From: Rhizobium mongolense USDA 1844
Lineage (GTDB): Bacteria > Pseudomonadota > Alphaproteobacteria > Rhizobiales > Rhizobiaceae
DNA length: 64,000 bases
Direction of reading: 5' to 3'
Assembly: GCF_000419765.1 (NCBI RefSeq)
Contig: NZ_ATTQ01000007.1
Location: 62,001 to 126,000 of the forward strand
The notes beneath the pieces are model-generated. The model worked only from the letters and a program-made list of their open reading frames with translations, was not told the origin of the DNA and searched no databases. Positions 18,419 through 26,398 of the stretch are shown here, one piece after another. The number at the start of each line of letters is the position of its first letter. The first letter of the stretch is position 1. The translations under genes were made by a program, and so were the position numbers.

Positions 18419-19873
18419 TCAAGCTTGCAGGCGATCGCGCGGGACTGACAACCGAATGACGAGGCCTTCCGGCTTCCAGTCTCGCTGGATCTCGCCGCCA
18501 AGCTGGCTACGGACCGTGGCGCGGCCGAGAGTCGTGCCGAAGCCGTCCCCGTCAGCGGCTTGTATTACGGGCGGGCCGTCTCGCTCGGTCCAGGTGAGGA
18601 TGAAGGTGTCGCCTTCCTCTTCGCACGCGATTTCGACGCAGCCCTTGTCGGTCGACAGCGCCCCATATTTCGCGGCATTGGTCGCAAACTCGTGCAGCAG
18701 CAGCGCGAAGCTCGTGAGAGACCCCCCGGAGATCGTCGCGTCGGGGCCACTTACGACCGCATGGGGTGTGGATGCGTCTGCGCCGCGATCATATGGCGCT
18801 AGGATCGTCCGCAACAGGGTGTGGAGCGTGGTCGCCTGCTCGATGCGGTCCGACGCCTGGGACGTCCGCGTCACCGTCAAGGCGTGGGCCTGGGCGAGTG
18901 CTCCCAGCCTCTGAGACACTGCTGTGGCGAGCTCGCGCGGTGTCGTCGCCCTTTTTGCACTCAGCGACACGACGCTGCTCGCCAGCGCGAAAAGGTTCTT
19001 GACGCGGTGATCCATCTCTCGGAGGAGAAGGTGCTGCTGCTCTTCGGCGCGCCTGCGTTCGGTGATGTCACGCGCGATCTTGGATGCGCCGATCACTTGG
19101 CCTGCGCGATTTCGGATCGGCGACACCGACAAGGATATCTCGACAAGGCTCCCATCCTTGCACCGGCGGATGGTCTCGTAGTGGTCGATCTTTTCGCCCC
19201 GTCGAAGCCGGGCGAGGATGTTCGGCTCCTCGTCGGCTCGATCCAGTGGGATGAGCATGGTGACCGAGCGGCCGATGGCTTCTTCGGCAGTATAGCCGAA
19301 AAGCCGCTCGGCGCCGCGGTTCCAGTCGGTGATTGTGCCGTTGAGATCCTTTGCCAGGATGGCGTCGTCGGATGATTCGACTATAGCTGCGACCCGCTGC
19401 GCGGCTTCGTCGGCGACAGCAGCGTCCGATTGATCGACGAGCATGTTGACCGCACCGAGCAGCGTGCCCTCGGCGTCGAAGATCGGAGTCGGAAAGGCCC
19501 GGAACAGGACCCGGCGGCCGTCCGGTCGCTCGGCAAATGCTTCGAGCCCTCGCACCGGGCGCTTTTCGCGCAGCGCCACGGCCATAGGGCATTCGTCATG
19601 TGGCAGGGGCGTGCCGTCCGGCCAATATAGCTTCCAGGAGCCGCAGAATTCGCTCTTCCCGAGCTCCGGCCTCACTCCCCAGAGCTCGGCGGCCGCCTCG
19701 TTGTAGAAGGTTATCAGCCCTGACGCATCGGTCGTATAGACGGCTTCCGGTAGAGCCTGAAGGATGTGCTCGATCGTCATGTTCGCGTGAATCGCGATGG
19801 TTGCTGCGTGCGGTTCCGCCTCGTGAGGGGGCCTAGTGAAGGGCGTCTCGCTCTGGCTCAGGGGCTTGTTCAT
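18419..19873 (-). CDS. PAS-domain HWE-type sensor histidine kinase
   Basis: A 484-residue cytosolic kinase without membrane segments. The first PAS domain covers about 32-150 and contains PHDECPMA, and a second PAS/PAC covers about 158-275 (ITDWNRGAERLFGYTAEEAIG). The phospho-acceptor box is REMDHRVKN with His289. The HWE family marks are present: HEFATNAAKYGALS for the N-box and the WTER motif before the G-box GFGTTLGRA. Such kinases often signal light, redox or general stress to PhyR-type regulators. No response regulator gene is adjacent. GAGGAG precedes the ATG. Confidence 0.88.
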   Translation of the reverse strand: MNKPLSQSETPFTRPPHEAEPHAATIAIHANMTIEHILQALPEAVYTTDASGLITFYNEAAAELWGVRPELGKSEFCGSWKLYWPDGTPLPHDECPMAVALREKRPVRGLEAFAERPDGRRVLFRAFPTPIFDAEGTLLGAVNMLVDQSDAAVADEAAQRVAAIVESSDDAILAKDLNGTITDWNRGAERLFGYTAEEAIGRSVTMLIPLDRADEEPNILARLRRGEKIDHYETIRRCKDGSLVEISLSVSPIRNRAGQVIGASKIARDITERRRAEEQQHLLLREMDHRVKNLFALASSVVSLSAKRATTPRELATAVSQRLGALAQAHALTVTRTSQASDRIEQATTLHTLLRTILAPYDRGADASTPHAVVSGPDATISGGSLTSFALLLHEFATNAAKYGALSTDKGCVEIACEEEGDTFILTWTERDGPPVIQAADGDGFGTTLGRATVRSQLGGEIQRDWKPEGLVIRLSVPRDRLQA

Positions 19874-20051
19874 GCGATACTCCTCGTGGACTTCGTGACG
19901 GTCACATTGCTATTGGCTCTTCTCCGGGTGTCCGCACGATCTGGCCGCTGGTGCGGCTGAAGGTAAAGGCCCGTAAGGCGAAGGCTTAAAGCTACCGGAT
20001 GCAGCGGCGGTTTGATAGGGCCCCGTCGTAAGCAGTCTGGATTTGACGATA

Positions 20052-20510
20052 CTACCGGAAATCCCGCGTGTTCACCTTAATCGTGTCCCGGTGCAGGTCG
20101 GAAATGTAGATGTCGCGCGTGCGCAGTCCTTTGGGCGGCAAACCGCGCGGGTCGGGTGCGGGCGGTCCATGATGGAATTCGTCGCCCCGGGCCACGCTGC
20201 GGGAAGCCGCCGTCCCGGTCTCCGACACTCGCCAACTCGGCAGATAGATCCGTCAGGCTCTGCGCGACAAGCGAACGACTTCGCCCGCGCGCCGCATGCG
20301 ACCGCGCACGGCGATCATTTCGGCCGAGAAAATGGTGCGCCGGTTCTTTCTTCTCGAACACCTGCGGCCAGACTACGAGATTGGCGATGCCGCTTTTGTC
20401 CTCGAGCGTGATGAACGTGACGCCTCAGCGCTGCCTGGCCGCTGATGGACTGGCACGATGCCGCGGTCTCGAGCCAGCGGCCGTCGCGGGCACCGCCGCC
20501 CTGAGCATCC
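20052..20510 (-). pseudogene. dnaE2: C-terminal remnant of error-prone DNA polymerase DnaE2 (ImuC)
   Basis: The pieces read in order: DGRWLETA, VHQRPGSA, VTFITLEDKSGIANLVVWP, VAQSLTDLSAELASVGDRD, GDEFHHG, and PDPRGLPPKGLRTRDIYI, ending NTRDFR at a stop at 20052. This is the OB-fold tail of DnaE2, the mutasome polymerase of the imuA-imuB-dnaE2 cassette. At least four frame changes separate the pieces. About 900 upstream residues of the polymerase are absent, and no imuA or imuB lies in this window. It is a dead fragment carried in the accessory region. Confidence 0.75.
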
Positions 20511-20522
20511 CAAGCCGGTGGC

Positions 20523-21389
20523 CTAAGGCAGCTTTGAGGGATGCTGTGCACCGGTGTGAGCGTCGAATGCTGAAATGATTTCATCCCAATCCTCGGGATG
20601 AATTTCATGGCCGCCGCCCTCAAGACGGAGAAGTTCTGCGCCTTCGACGGTTTCTGCCAATAATTCGCCGTGCTCGACCGGGAAGATCGGGTCTGCCGTA
20701 CCGTGGACGATGAGAAGGGGCGCGACCAACTCGCCGAGCTTGCTTTTCCACGCATCGCCACCCTTCAGCATGACATGATTGGTAGCACTGACGAAGTTTT
20801 TAGCGCGCTTGACGTCGCGCTCCACAAGATTACGGGTACGTTCCTCATCATGGCGGTGCGCCGTGCCAGCAATCATCCGCGTATCCTTGACGATGAAGTC
20901 GATGACCTGAGCGTTGTCGGTCCAATCAACGCTCTCGCCTGCCGCCGCATGCTCCATATAGGTATCGCTGGTTTGCGGTAGAGTGGAGGTGTCAACGCCG
21001 ATCGGCGTGGTAGAGATCAGCGTCAGCGTTCTCACCCGCGCTGGATGGGCGAGGGCAGCGATCTGTGCGATCATACCGCCCAGCGACATGCCGACCAGAT
21101 GGGCGCTCTCGATGCCGTAAGCTTCGAGTACGTGCATTGCTTCCTCGGCCATGTCGTCCATCGTATAAGGCGGGCTGCCCGGCTCGTAGAAGGTCGAAAG
21201 GCCGGTGTCGCGATTGTCATAGCGGATGACATAGCGGCCTTGGGCGGCGAGCTGATGGCAAAACTCTTCCGGCCACCAAAGCATTGAGGCCATGGCACCC
21301 ATAATAAGCAGCGTAGGCTCGTGGGTCGGGTCGCCAAAAACCTGCGTGGCAATTTCCAGGCCGTCAGCCATGATGATGCTTTCATTCAT
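20523..21389 (-). CDS. Alpha/beta-hydrolase
   Basis: A 288-residue hydrolase when started at ATG 21389, which has GGGAGGG 14 bases upstream. The catalytic triad can be read: Ser in the elbow GMSLGG, Asp in HGTADPIFP and His in GGGHEIHPED. The oxyanion-hole region is LIMGAMASMLWWP. The lid region between 150 and 210 is polar. The sequence is of the general esterase / aclacinomycin-methylesterase (RdmC-like) type. The substrate is unknown. The divergent HxlR regulator and three repeated half-sites between the genes suggest induction by a small molecule. Confidence 0.85.
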   Translation of the reverse strand: MNESIIMADGLEIATQVFGDPTHEPTLLIMGAMASMLWWPEEFCHQLAAQGRYVIRYDNRDTGLSTFYEPGSPPYTMDDMAEEAMHVLEAYGIESAHLVGMSLGGMIAQIAALAHPARVRTLTLISTTPIGVDTSTLPQTSDTYMEHAAAGESVDWTDNAQVIDFIVKDTRMIAGTAHRHDEERTRNLVERDVKRAKNFVSATNHVMLKGGDAWKSKLGELVAPLLIVHGTADPIFPVEHGELLAETVEGAELLRLEGGGHEIHPEDWDEIISAFDAHTGAQHPSKLP

Positions 21390-21543
21390 TTCGGTGGTCC
21401 CTCCCTTGCAAAGGATGAAGTCGCAAAAGGCTGAGGTGTGAGTGTCGCCACGCTTAGCGATGGACGCAGCAGAGCGCGGTGGGTAAGGCTCATGGTTCCG
21501 GCTGTGGTGAAGTGCCTGCCATTGCCCTTCTCTATCCAATTGC

Positions 21544-21595
21544 ATTATGCAACTGGTTGTGTTATTGCATAACCAATCCCATTATGCAACCGGTT
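21544..21595. promoter_or_regulatory. Putative HxlR operator: three repeats of ATTATGCAAC(C/T)GGTT
   Basis: In the gap between the divergent hydrolase and HxlR genes, ATTATGCAACTGGTT (21544-21558) and ATTATGCAACCGGTT (21581-21595) are direct repeats. Between them lies the inverted copy TTATTGCATAACCAAT (21562-21577). HxlR proteins bind such repeated or palindromic sites near their own genes. The assignment is inference from position and symmetry. Confidence 0.6.
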
Positions 21596-21612
21596 TTCCC
21601 GGAAGGATCGAT

Positions 21613-22140
21613 ATGCTCGACAATCGCTCAGGCTGCCCCATCAACCTGACCATGGAAGTTATTGGAGACCGTTGGAGCCTTGTCGTCATTCGCGACATGA
21701 TGTTCGGCAACCGCCGCCATTTTCGGGAACTGCTTGAGAATTCGATGGAGGGCATCGCCTCGAATATTCTGTCTGCACGGCTCAAACACCTCGTCGATAT
21801 AGGCTTGCTCAGCCGCAGCGACGATCCAAGCCATAAGCAGAAGGTGATCTATTCGCTCTCAGAATCGGCGATCCAACTGGTTCCGGTCATGGCCACGATA
21901 GGCGCATGGGGGCGCCGGCACCGGCCCGCGACCAGGGAGCTCAGCATTCGGGCTCAATTGCTCGAAGAGGGCGGACCAGAGTTATGGGAAGAATTCATGG
22001 ACGAGCTGCGCGTCCTGCATCTCGGGGCTTCACCCAAGAGCGAATTTTCCGTGCTGCAAAAACTGACGGAAGCCTTTCAAGCCGCCGCGGAAGCGACGAA
22101 AAGCGAACTTCCGTCAAGTGACCGAGACAAAATCAAGTGA
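21613..22140 (+). CDS. HxlR-family transcriptional regulator
   Basis: A 175-residue winged-helix regulator started at ATG 21613, behind CCGGAAGGATCG. The HxlR core is clear: CPINLTMEVIGDRWSLVVIRDM, FRELLENSMEGIASNILSARLKHL and VIYSLSESA. The C-terminal 70 residues extend beyond a minimal HxlR domain (EEGGPELWEEFMDELRVLHLG), as in the larger subgroup. Proteins of this family sense aldehydes, quinones or other small electrophiles. It is divergent from the hydrolase at 20523 and is the obvious candidate for its control. Its end overlaps the methyltransferase pseudogene. Confidence 0.85.
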   Translation: MLDNRSGCPINLTMEVIGDRWSLVVIRDMMFGNRRHFRELLENSMEGIASNILSARLKHLVDIGLLSRSDDPSHKQKVIYSLSESAIQLVPVMATIGAWGRRHRPATRELSIRAQLLEEGGPELWEEFMDELRVLHLGASPKSEFSVLQKLTEAFQAAAEATKSELPSSDRDKIK

Positions 22141-22860
22141 GGTGGAGACGTTGGATCGTGCCGACTTCTATGACGCAGAATTAAAGCGGCACAACGGGCA
22201 TTTGCGCGCCGCCGCGAGCGTTGGAGTACGTGACCGCGTGCTCGATATCGGTTGCGGGGCAGGACAATCAACGCGTGAGGCCGCCCGTGTCGCGGTGCAA
22301 GGCGACGCGCTCGGCGTGGATACGTCCTTGGAGATTCTCGAGGTTGCGCGACGACGTTCCAACGAAGCGGGGTTGCAAAATGTTGTGTTTGAGCACGGTG
22401 ATGCCCAGCACCACGCATTTCCCGCTGCCAGATTCGACCTCTGCATCAGCCGGTTTGGCGTGATGTTCTTTGCTGATCCGGTGGCGGCGTTTGCCAATGT
22501 CGCCCGCGCGATGCGTCCGGGCGCGCGCCTTGTATGGATGGTTTGGCAGAGCCAGGAGCGCAACGAGTGGTCTGGTGCCATTCGGCGAACCTTGGCCCCC
22601 GGAACCGCGGTTTCCGCAGCTGCTGTCACACCGTTTTCACTTGGCGATCCCACCATCGCTAAAGAGCTTCTGAGCACGGCGGGCTTTGTTTCGATCGATT
22701 TTACCGACGTGCGAAGGACGCGCTCGCGCGAACCGATGAAGCGCCCGACAAGGCATTGCAGCGACTGCGCGATTTACTGGAGGCGCATATGACCACGCAG
22801 GGCGTACTGTTTGAGTCGCGCGCGTGGATCATTACCGCTCACAGGGGACAGAGTAGGTGA
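22118..22860 (+). pseudogene. Class I SAM-dependent methyltransferase with internal deletion and frameshift
   Basis: The first 200 codons are intact. The SAM loop reads VLDIGCGAGQST, followed by GVDTSLEILEVARRR, EHGDAQHHAFP and a post-core region. After FTDVR (near 22714) the frame changes. The proper C-terminus then reads KDALARTDEAPDKALQRL and TTQGVLFESRAWIITA in another frame to TGA at 22858-22860. Intact relatives have a further 40-60 residues at the join, so an internal piece is lost and the frame is shifted. The possible starts are GTG 22118, inside the HxlR end, or TTG 22151 behind GGTGGAG. A shortened but folded product cannot be excluded. Confidence 0.65.
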
Positions 22861-22919
22861 CGGGTTGTCCGCGCTACGAACTTTAGCTCATTGCCGGCAC
22901 TGTTAAATTCAACAATGGC

Positions 22920-23310
22920 TCAATCGAGCCGTTCCCTCGCCCTGGTGCACTTGCTCCTCAGTCTCGATGATCTTGGTGACCTCGAACTTCCTGAAGCGCC
23001 GAGGCCTTGACTTCCTGCAGGAGGGGTGGCTGCTTCGCCGAAGACGGCGGCCAGCGAAACCGAAACGCTCAAGCAGCGCCTTGGCGATCGGCTACGTATC
23101 GTGCCGCGGGATTAGCCAAAACAGCGGCAATCGAGATTCGTAACGGCAAGTGCAGTATCGCGAGGTCGCGGAAGCGGCCGCGTAGCCGCTCACGATGGCC
23201 GCGATAGTTCTTCCTTGGAGAGAGCCCGGGCAGCGGTCTGTTTGCGGATTAGAGCGGGCTTAGCCGGCTGTTCGGCAAAGAATTGGCGCTCGTCAACCGG
23301 CCATGGTGGC
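22920..23310 (-). pseudogene. radC: N-terminal remnant of RadC (JAB-domain DNA repair protein)
   Basis: Downstream of map on the same strand, the pieces read FFAEQPAKPALIRKQTAARA, LSKEE, then after one lost base NYRGHRERLRGRFRD, IAKALLERFG, and SLAAVFGE with LLQEVK. These match the helix-hairpin-helix N-terminal third of RadC. At least three frameshifts and a stop interrupt it. The catalytic JAB part with its HxHxSGDP metal site is absent; the homology ends near 22920, where the accessory region begins. radC is a usual neighbour of map in rhizobia, so this looks like the native gene cut by an insertion or deletion. Confidence 0.75.
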
Positions 23311-23355
23311 CTAAGTCGAAAGGCAGTTCATGGTTCTGGCGGAAGCGATCTGCGT

Positions 23356-24189
23356 TCACCCGTTGAGCGGCAGGCCCGGACGGTCGATGCCGCCGGGCGA
23401 AAGCGTGAAGATCTCGCAGCCGCCGGCCGTGACACCGACGGTGTGTTCGTATTGCGCCGAAAGCGACCGGTCGCGCGTGACCGCCGTCCAGCCATCGGCA
23501 AGCACCTTCACATGTGGACGGCCGAGATTGATCATCGGCTCGATCGTGAAGATCATGCCTTCGCGCAACTCCGGACCCTCGTTGGCCCGGCCGTAATGCA
23601 GGATGTTTGGCGAATCGTGGAAGAGGCGGCCAACGCCGTGGCCGCAGAAATCGCGGACGACCGAGCAGCGCTCGTTTTCTGCGTAGGTCTGGATCGCCTC
23701 GCCGATCGCGCCGGTGCGCGCGCCGGGGCGGACGGCGGCAATGCCGCGCATCAGCGCTTCATGCGTGACTTCGAGGAGACGTTCGGCGGCACGCTTGATC
23801 TGCCCGACCGGATACATGCGGCTGGAATCGCCGTGCCAGCCGTCGAGCACGAAGGTCACGTCGATATTGACGATATCGCCTTCGCGCAGCGGTTTTGCGT
23901 CCGGAATGCCGTGGCAGACGACGTGGTTGATCGAGGTGCAGGTGGATTTGGTATAGCCGCGATAATTGAGCGTCGCGGGATGGGCGCCGTTGTCCATGCC
24001 GAATTCGAAGACGAACCGGTCGATCGCGTCGGTCGGAAGCCCGGGCCTGACGATCGCCGCGAGTTCGTCGAGGCAGCGGGCGGTCAACTGGCACGCCTTG
24101 CGCATGCTCTCGAAGGCCTCGGGACCATAGAGCCGGATGGCGCCGGTATTCTTCGGCGGCGCGGAGGAGGCTTCGATATAATTCACCAT
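23356..24189 (-). CDS. map: Type I methionine aminopeptidase
   Basis: A 277-residue metalloprotease that removes N-terminal methionine from new proteins. All five metal ligands are visible: Asp in NIDVT, Asp in WHGDSSRM, His in FCGHGVG, Glu in TIEPM and Glu in QYEHT. The substrate-binding His is in VVCHGIP. An N-terminal extension of about 25 residues precedes the catalytic domain, as is normal in alpha-proteobacteria. The terminal FTLSPGGIDRPG is also typical. The gene is intact although the radC homologue behind it is destroyed. Confidence 0.95.
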   Translation of the reverse strand: MVNYIEASSAPPKNTGAIRLYGPEAFESMRKACQLTARCLDELAAIVRPGLPTDAIDRFVFEFGMDNGAHPATLNYRGYTKSTCTSINHVVCHGIPDAKPLREGDIVNIDVTFVLDGWHGDSSRMYPVGQIKRAAERLLEVTHEALMRGIAAVRPGARTGAIGEAIQTYAENERCSVVRDFCGHGVGRLFHDSPNILHYGRANEGPELREGMIFTIEPMINLGRPHVKVLADGWTAVTRDRSLSAQYEHTVGVTAGGCEIFTLSPGGIDRPGLPLNG

Positions 24190-24475
24190 TGCAGGGCCTT
24201 AGCGGAGATTGTCCTCATCGTACATAATGCAGCTATGCCGCGTTCGTCCATCGCGATCAACCGCTACCAAGAGATTTGTACCACTTCGACAAGGTGCGTC
24301 GGTATGCCTTTCCAGTCACGCGGTGGGTTTCACCCGTGTTTTGCGTCTTGCGCTCCACTCGGACGGCGCTTTCGGAGCGAAACGGACATTGCGCAAATCG
24401 CGCTTACAGAACCGGATTTATTGAGGACTTGCCCTAGCTTTTCTGATTGGACACAAGGAAACGCGGCGGGACATC
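24190..24475. other. Intergenic region between map and the cyclase gene
   Basis: Divergent spacer of 286 bases that must hold both promoters. GGAAACGCGGCGGGACATC lies just before the cyclase start. No clear gene, hairpin or repeat was found. Confidence 0.4.
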
Positions 24476-25378
24476 ATGAGCGAAACGCGACGCAAGCTGA
24501 CCACCATCTTCTCCGCCGACGTGCAGGATTACACGCGCCTGATGGGTGCGGATGAGGAGGGCACGCTGGCGATGCTGAAGCGGTATCGCAATGCGATGTC
24601 GCGGCTAATCGCGTTGCACGGAGGGCGGGTGATCAATACCTGGGGCGACGGATTGATCGCCGATTTTCCGAGCGTCGTCGAGGCGGTGCGTGCGGCAGTC
24701 GACGTTCAGAACGAGCTCGCGGGCATGAACGCTACGCGGCCAGCGGACGGTCGCATGCTGTTCCGGATCGGCATCAATCTCGGCGATGTGATCGTCGAAG
24801 GCGAGGATCTCTATGGTGACGGCGTCAATATTGCCGCGCGGCTGCAGGCGTCTGCCACCGCCGGCGGGATCGTGATATCGAATACCGTCTACGACCAGGT
24901 CCGCAACAAGGTGGCCGTCGGTTTCGATTTTCTCGGGCCTTTGGTGGTGAAGAATGTCACGGAGCCCGTGCCGAGTTATGCCGTGCGCATCGGCGAAGGC
25001 ACAAAGAGCGCCCTGCAGCCGGAGGCTGCAGCGAACCGCCCGGATGCTCCGGCAATGACCAATCGGCCGCTTGGCGCAAAGGCTCGCAAGATGTTTGGTC
25101 TGCTCGCCTTGTTGAGCGCTGTGCTGGTCGTCATTAATCTTCTTTCCTGGCGGGGCGTCTTCTGGGCGGCATGGCCGCTTCTTGCCTTTGCTGTCCTGAC
25201 GGCAATGACATGGGTGCGGAACCAGAACCGCGTCGATCGGGGCATTGCCGCCCTCGGCATCGCCGGTCTTGGCATGATCGCGATCAACCTTTTATCGTGG
25301 CACGGGATATTCTGGGCGATATGGCCAGTTCTGGGCCTGGCTGCCGCTGCCGGCGTTCGGTGGGTGATGCGAAACTGA
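24476..25378 (+). CDS. Class III adenylate/guanylate cyclase with duplicated C-terminal membrane module
   Basis: A 300-residue protein. Residues 8-175 form a class III cyclase domain with metal aspartates D15 (FSADVQDYT) and D58 (NTWGDGL) and the transition-state pair N119/R123 in GVNIAARLQ. It should make cAMP. Unlike many rhizobial cyclases it has no TPR tail. Residues 195-300 instead hold two successive membrane hairpins with nearly the same core, INLLSWRGVFWAAWPLL and INLLSWHGIFWAIWPVL, a doubled 2TM module. The catalytic domain is N-terminal and cytosolic. What the membrane part senses is unknown. Confidence 0.85.
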   Translation: MSETRRKLTTIFSADVQDYTRLMGADEEGTLAMLKRYRNAMSRLIALHGGRVINTWGDGLIADFPSVVEAVRAAVDVQNELAGMNATRPADGRMLFRIGINLGDVIVEGEDLYGDGVNIAARLQASATAGGIVISNTVYDQVRNKVAVGFDFLGPLVVKNVTEPVPSYAVRIGEGTKSALQPEAAANRPDAPAMTNRPLGAKARKMFGLLALLSAVLVVINLLSWRGVFWAAWPLLAFAVLTAMTWVRNQNRVDRGIAALGIAGLGMIAINLLSWHGIFWAIWPVLGLAAAAGVRWVMRN

Positions 25379-25474
25379 CCCAACGAGCGCATTGGCCGTG
25401 ACTACGAGGGGGCGTTGCCAGTGTTCCTGAATTGCGTATCTTGCCGCGCTGCTCGATGATCGACGAAAGGCACC

Positions 25475-26371
25475 ATGACAACGGAAAAGTTAGATCAGTT
25501 CCGGGACATCATTCTCAGCGAGTATCCGGACTTGGCGGCATCGACATTCGAGCTCGCCCCGGTAGGCTGGGATTCGATCGCCGTTGACGTGGACGACCGG
25601 CTGATCTTCAAGTTTCCACGCAATGAGGTCGCACAAAAGGCGCTTGTGAGGGAGGCCGCACTGCTTGCTGTCGTGCGACCCAGGGTCTCAATGGCCGTCC
25701 CGGCGCTGCGCATTTTCGAGAGAGGTCAGCACCTGTTTTCTCTTCATGAGAAGCTGAAGGGCGAACATCTGCTCACGGCCGAATATGACAGGCTGCCGGA
25801 GGATGCGCGCCAGCGCCTTGGCGATGCATTGGGGCAGTTTTACACCGAACTTCACCGGCTCGACAAGGAGCAAATGGCGGATGCCGGCGCCGCGCCGATC
25901 GGCGCATGGCAAAGCCCTGCAACGCTTCGCGGCAAAGCCGTGCCGGCCCTTCCGGCCGAACTTCGCGGCGTGGCCGAGGATATCATCGCAGGATTCGAGC
26001 GGCTTGCGCCCGATCCCCACGGACAGACCTATGGCTTTTTCGACGGCCATGGATGGAACATGGCTTTCGACCGTGTGCGGAGCCGCCTCAACGGCATCTA
26101 CGATTTTGCTGATTCCGGCTTTGGTCCGGTCCACCAGGAGTTCATCTATTCGAACTTCATATCGCCGGATCTCACCGAGCGGATCGCTGCGGCTTATGAA
26201 AAGGCGTCGGGCCGGACGCTCGACCGGTGCCGTATCGCGATCCTCACCGGTATTCATAGGCTGTCGGAACTGGCAGAGCTACCGGACGATTCCCGCCACG
26301 CTCCGGCAATGACCCACCATACCGTGATATGGCTCGAGACGATGTCGGACCGCGGGTTCGCTGCGAGCTAA
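25475..26371 (+). CDS. Aminoglycoside-phosphotransferase-like (APH fold) kinase
   Basis: A 298-residue small-molecule kinase of the APH/choline-kinase superfamily. An N-lobe with FKFPRNEVAQKAL carries the ATP lysine. YGFFDGHGWNMAFD in the C-lobe is the Brenner motif, with Asp and Asn five residues apart as required, although the usual His before the Asp is Phe. YDFADSG supplies the second magnesium-binding Asp. Relatives include aminoglycoside resistance enzymes and fructosamine or homoserine kinases; the genomic context gives no hint of a substrate, so no resistance role should be assumed. It is a lone gene. Confidence 0.78.
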   Translation: MTTEKLDQFRDIILSEYPDLAASTFELAPVGWDSIAVDVDDRLIFKFPRNEVAQKALVREAALLAVVRPRVSMAVPALRIFERGQHLFSLHEKLKGEHLLTAEYDRLPEDARQRLGDALGQFYTELHRLDKEQMADAGAAPIGAWQSPATLRGKAVPALPAELRGVAEDIIAGFERLAPDPHGQTYGFFDGHGWNMAFDRVRSRLNGIYDFADSGFGPVHQEFIYSNFISPDLTERIAAAYEKASGRTLDRCRIAILTGIHRLSELAELPDDSRHAPAMTHHTVIWLETMSDRGFAAS

Positions 26372-26398
26372 TGGGCGAAAAAGGCGGCGGAGACGATT

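Noticed and set aside
23215..24475. A 446-codon plus-strand frame opposite map and radC
   Set aside because: Shadow of the aminopeptidase; no ribosome site and no domain.
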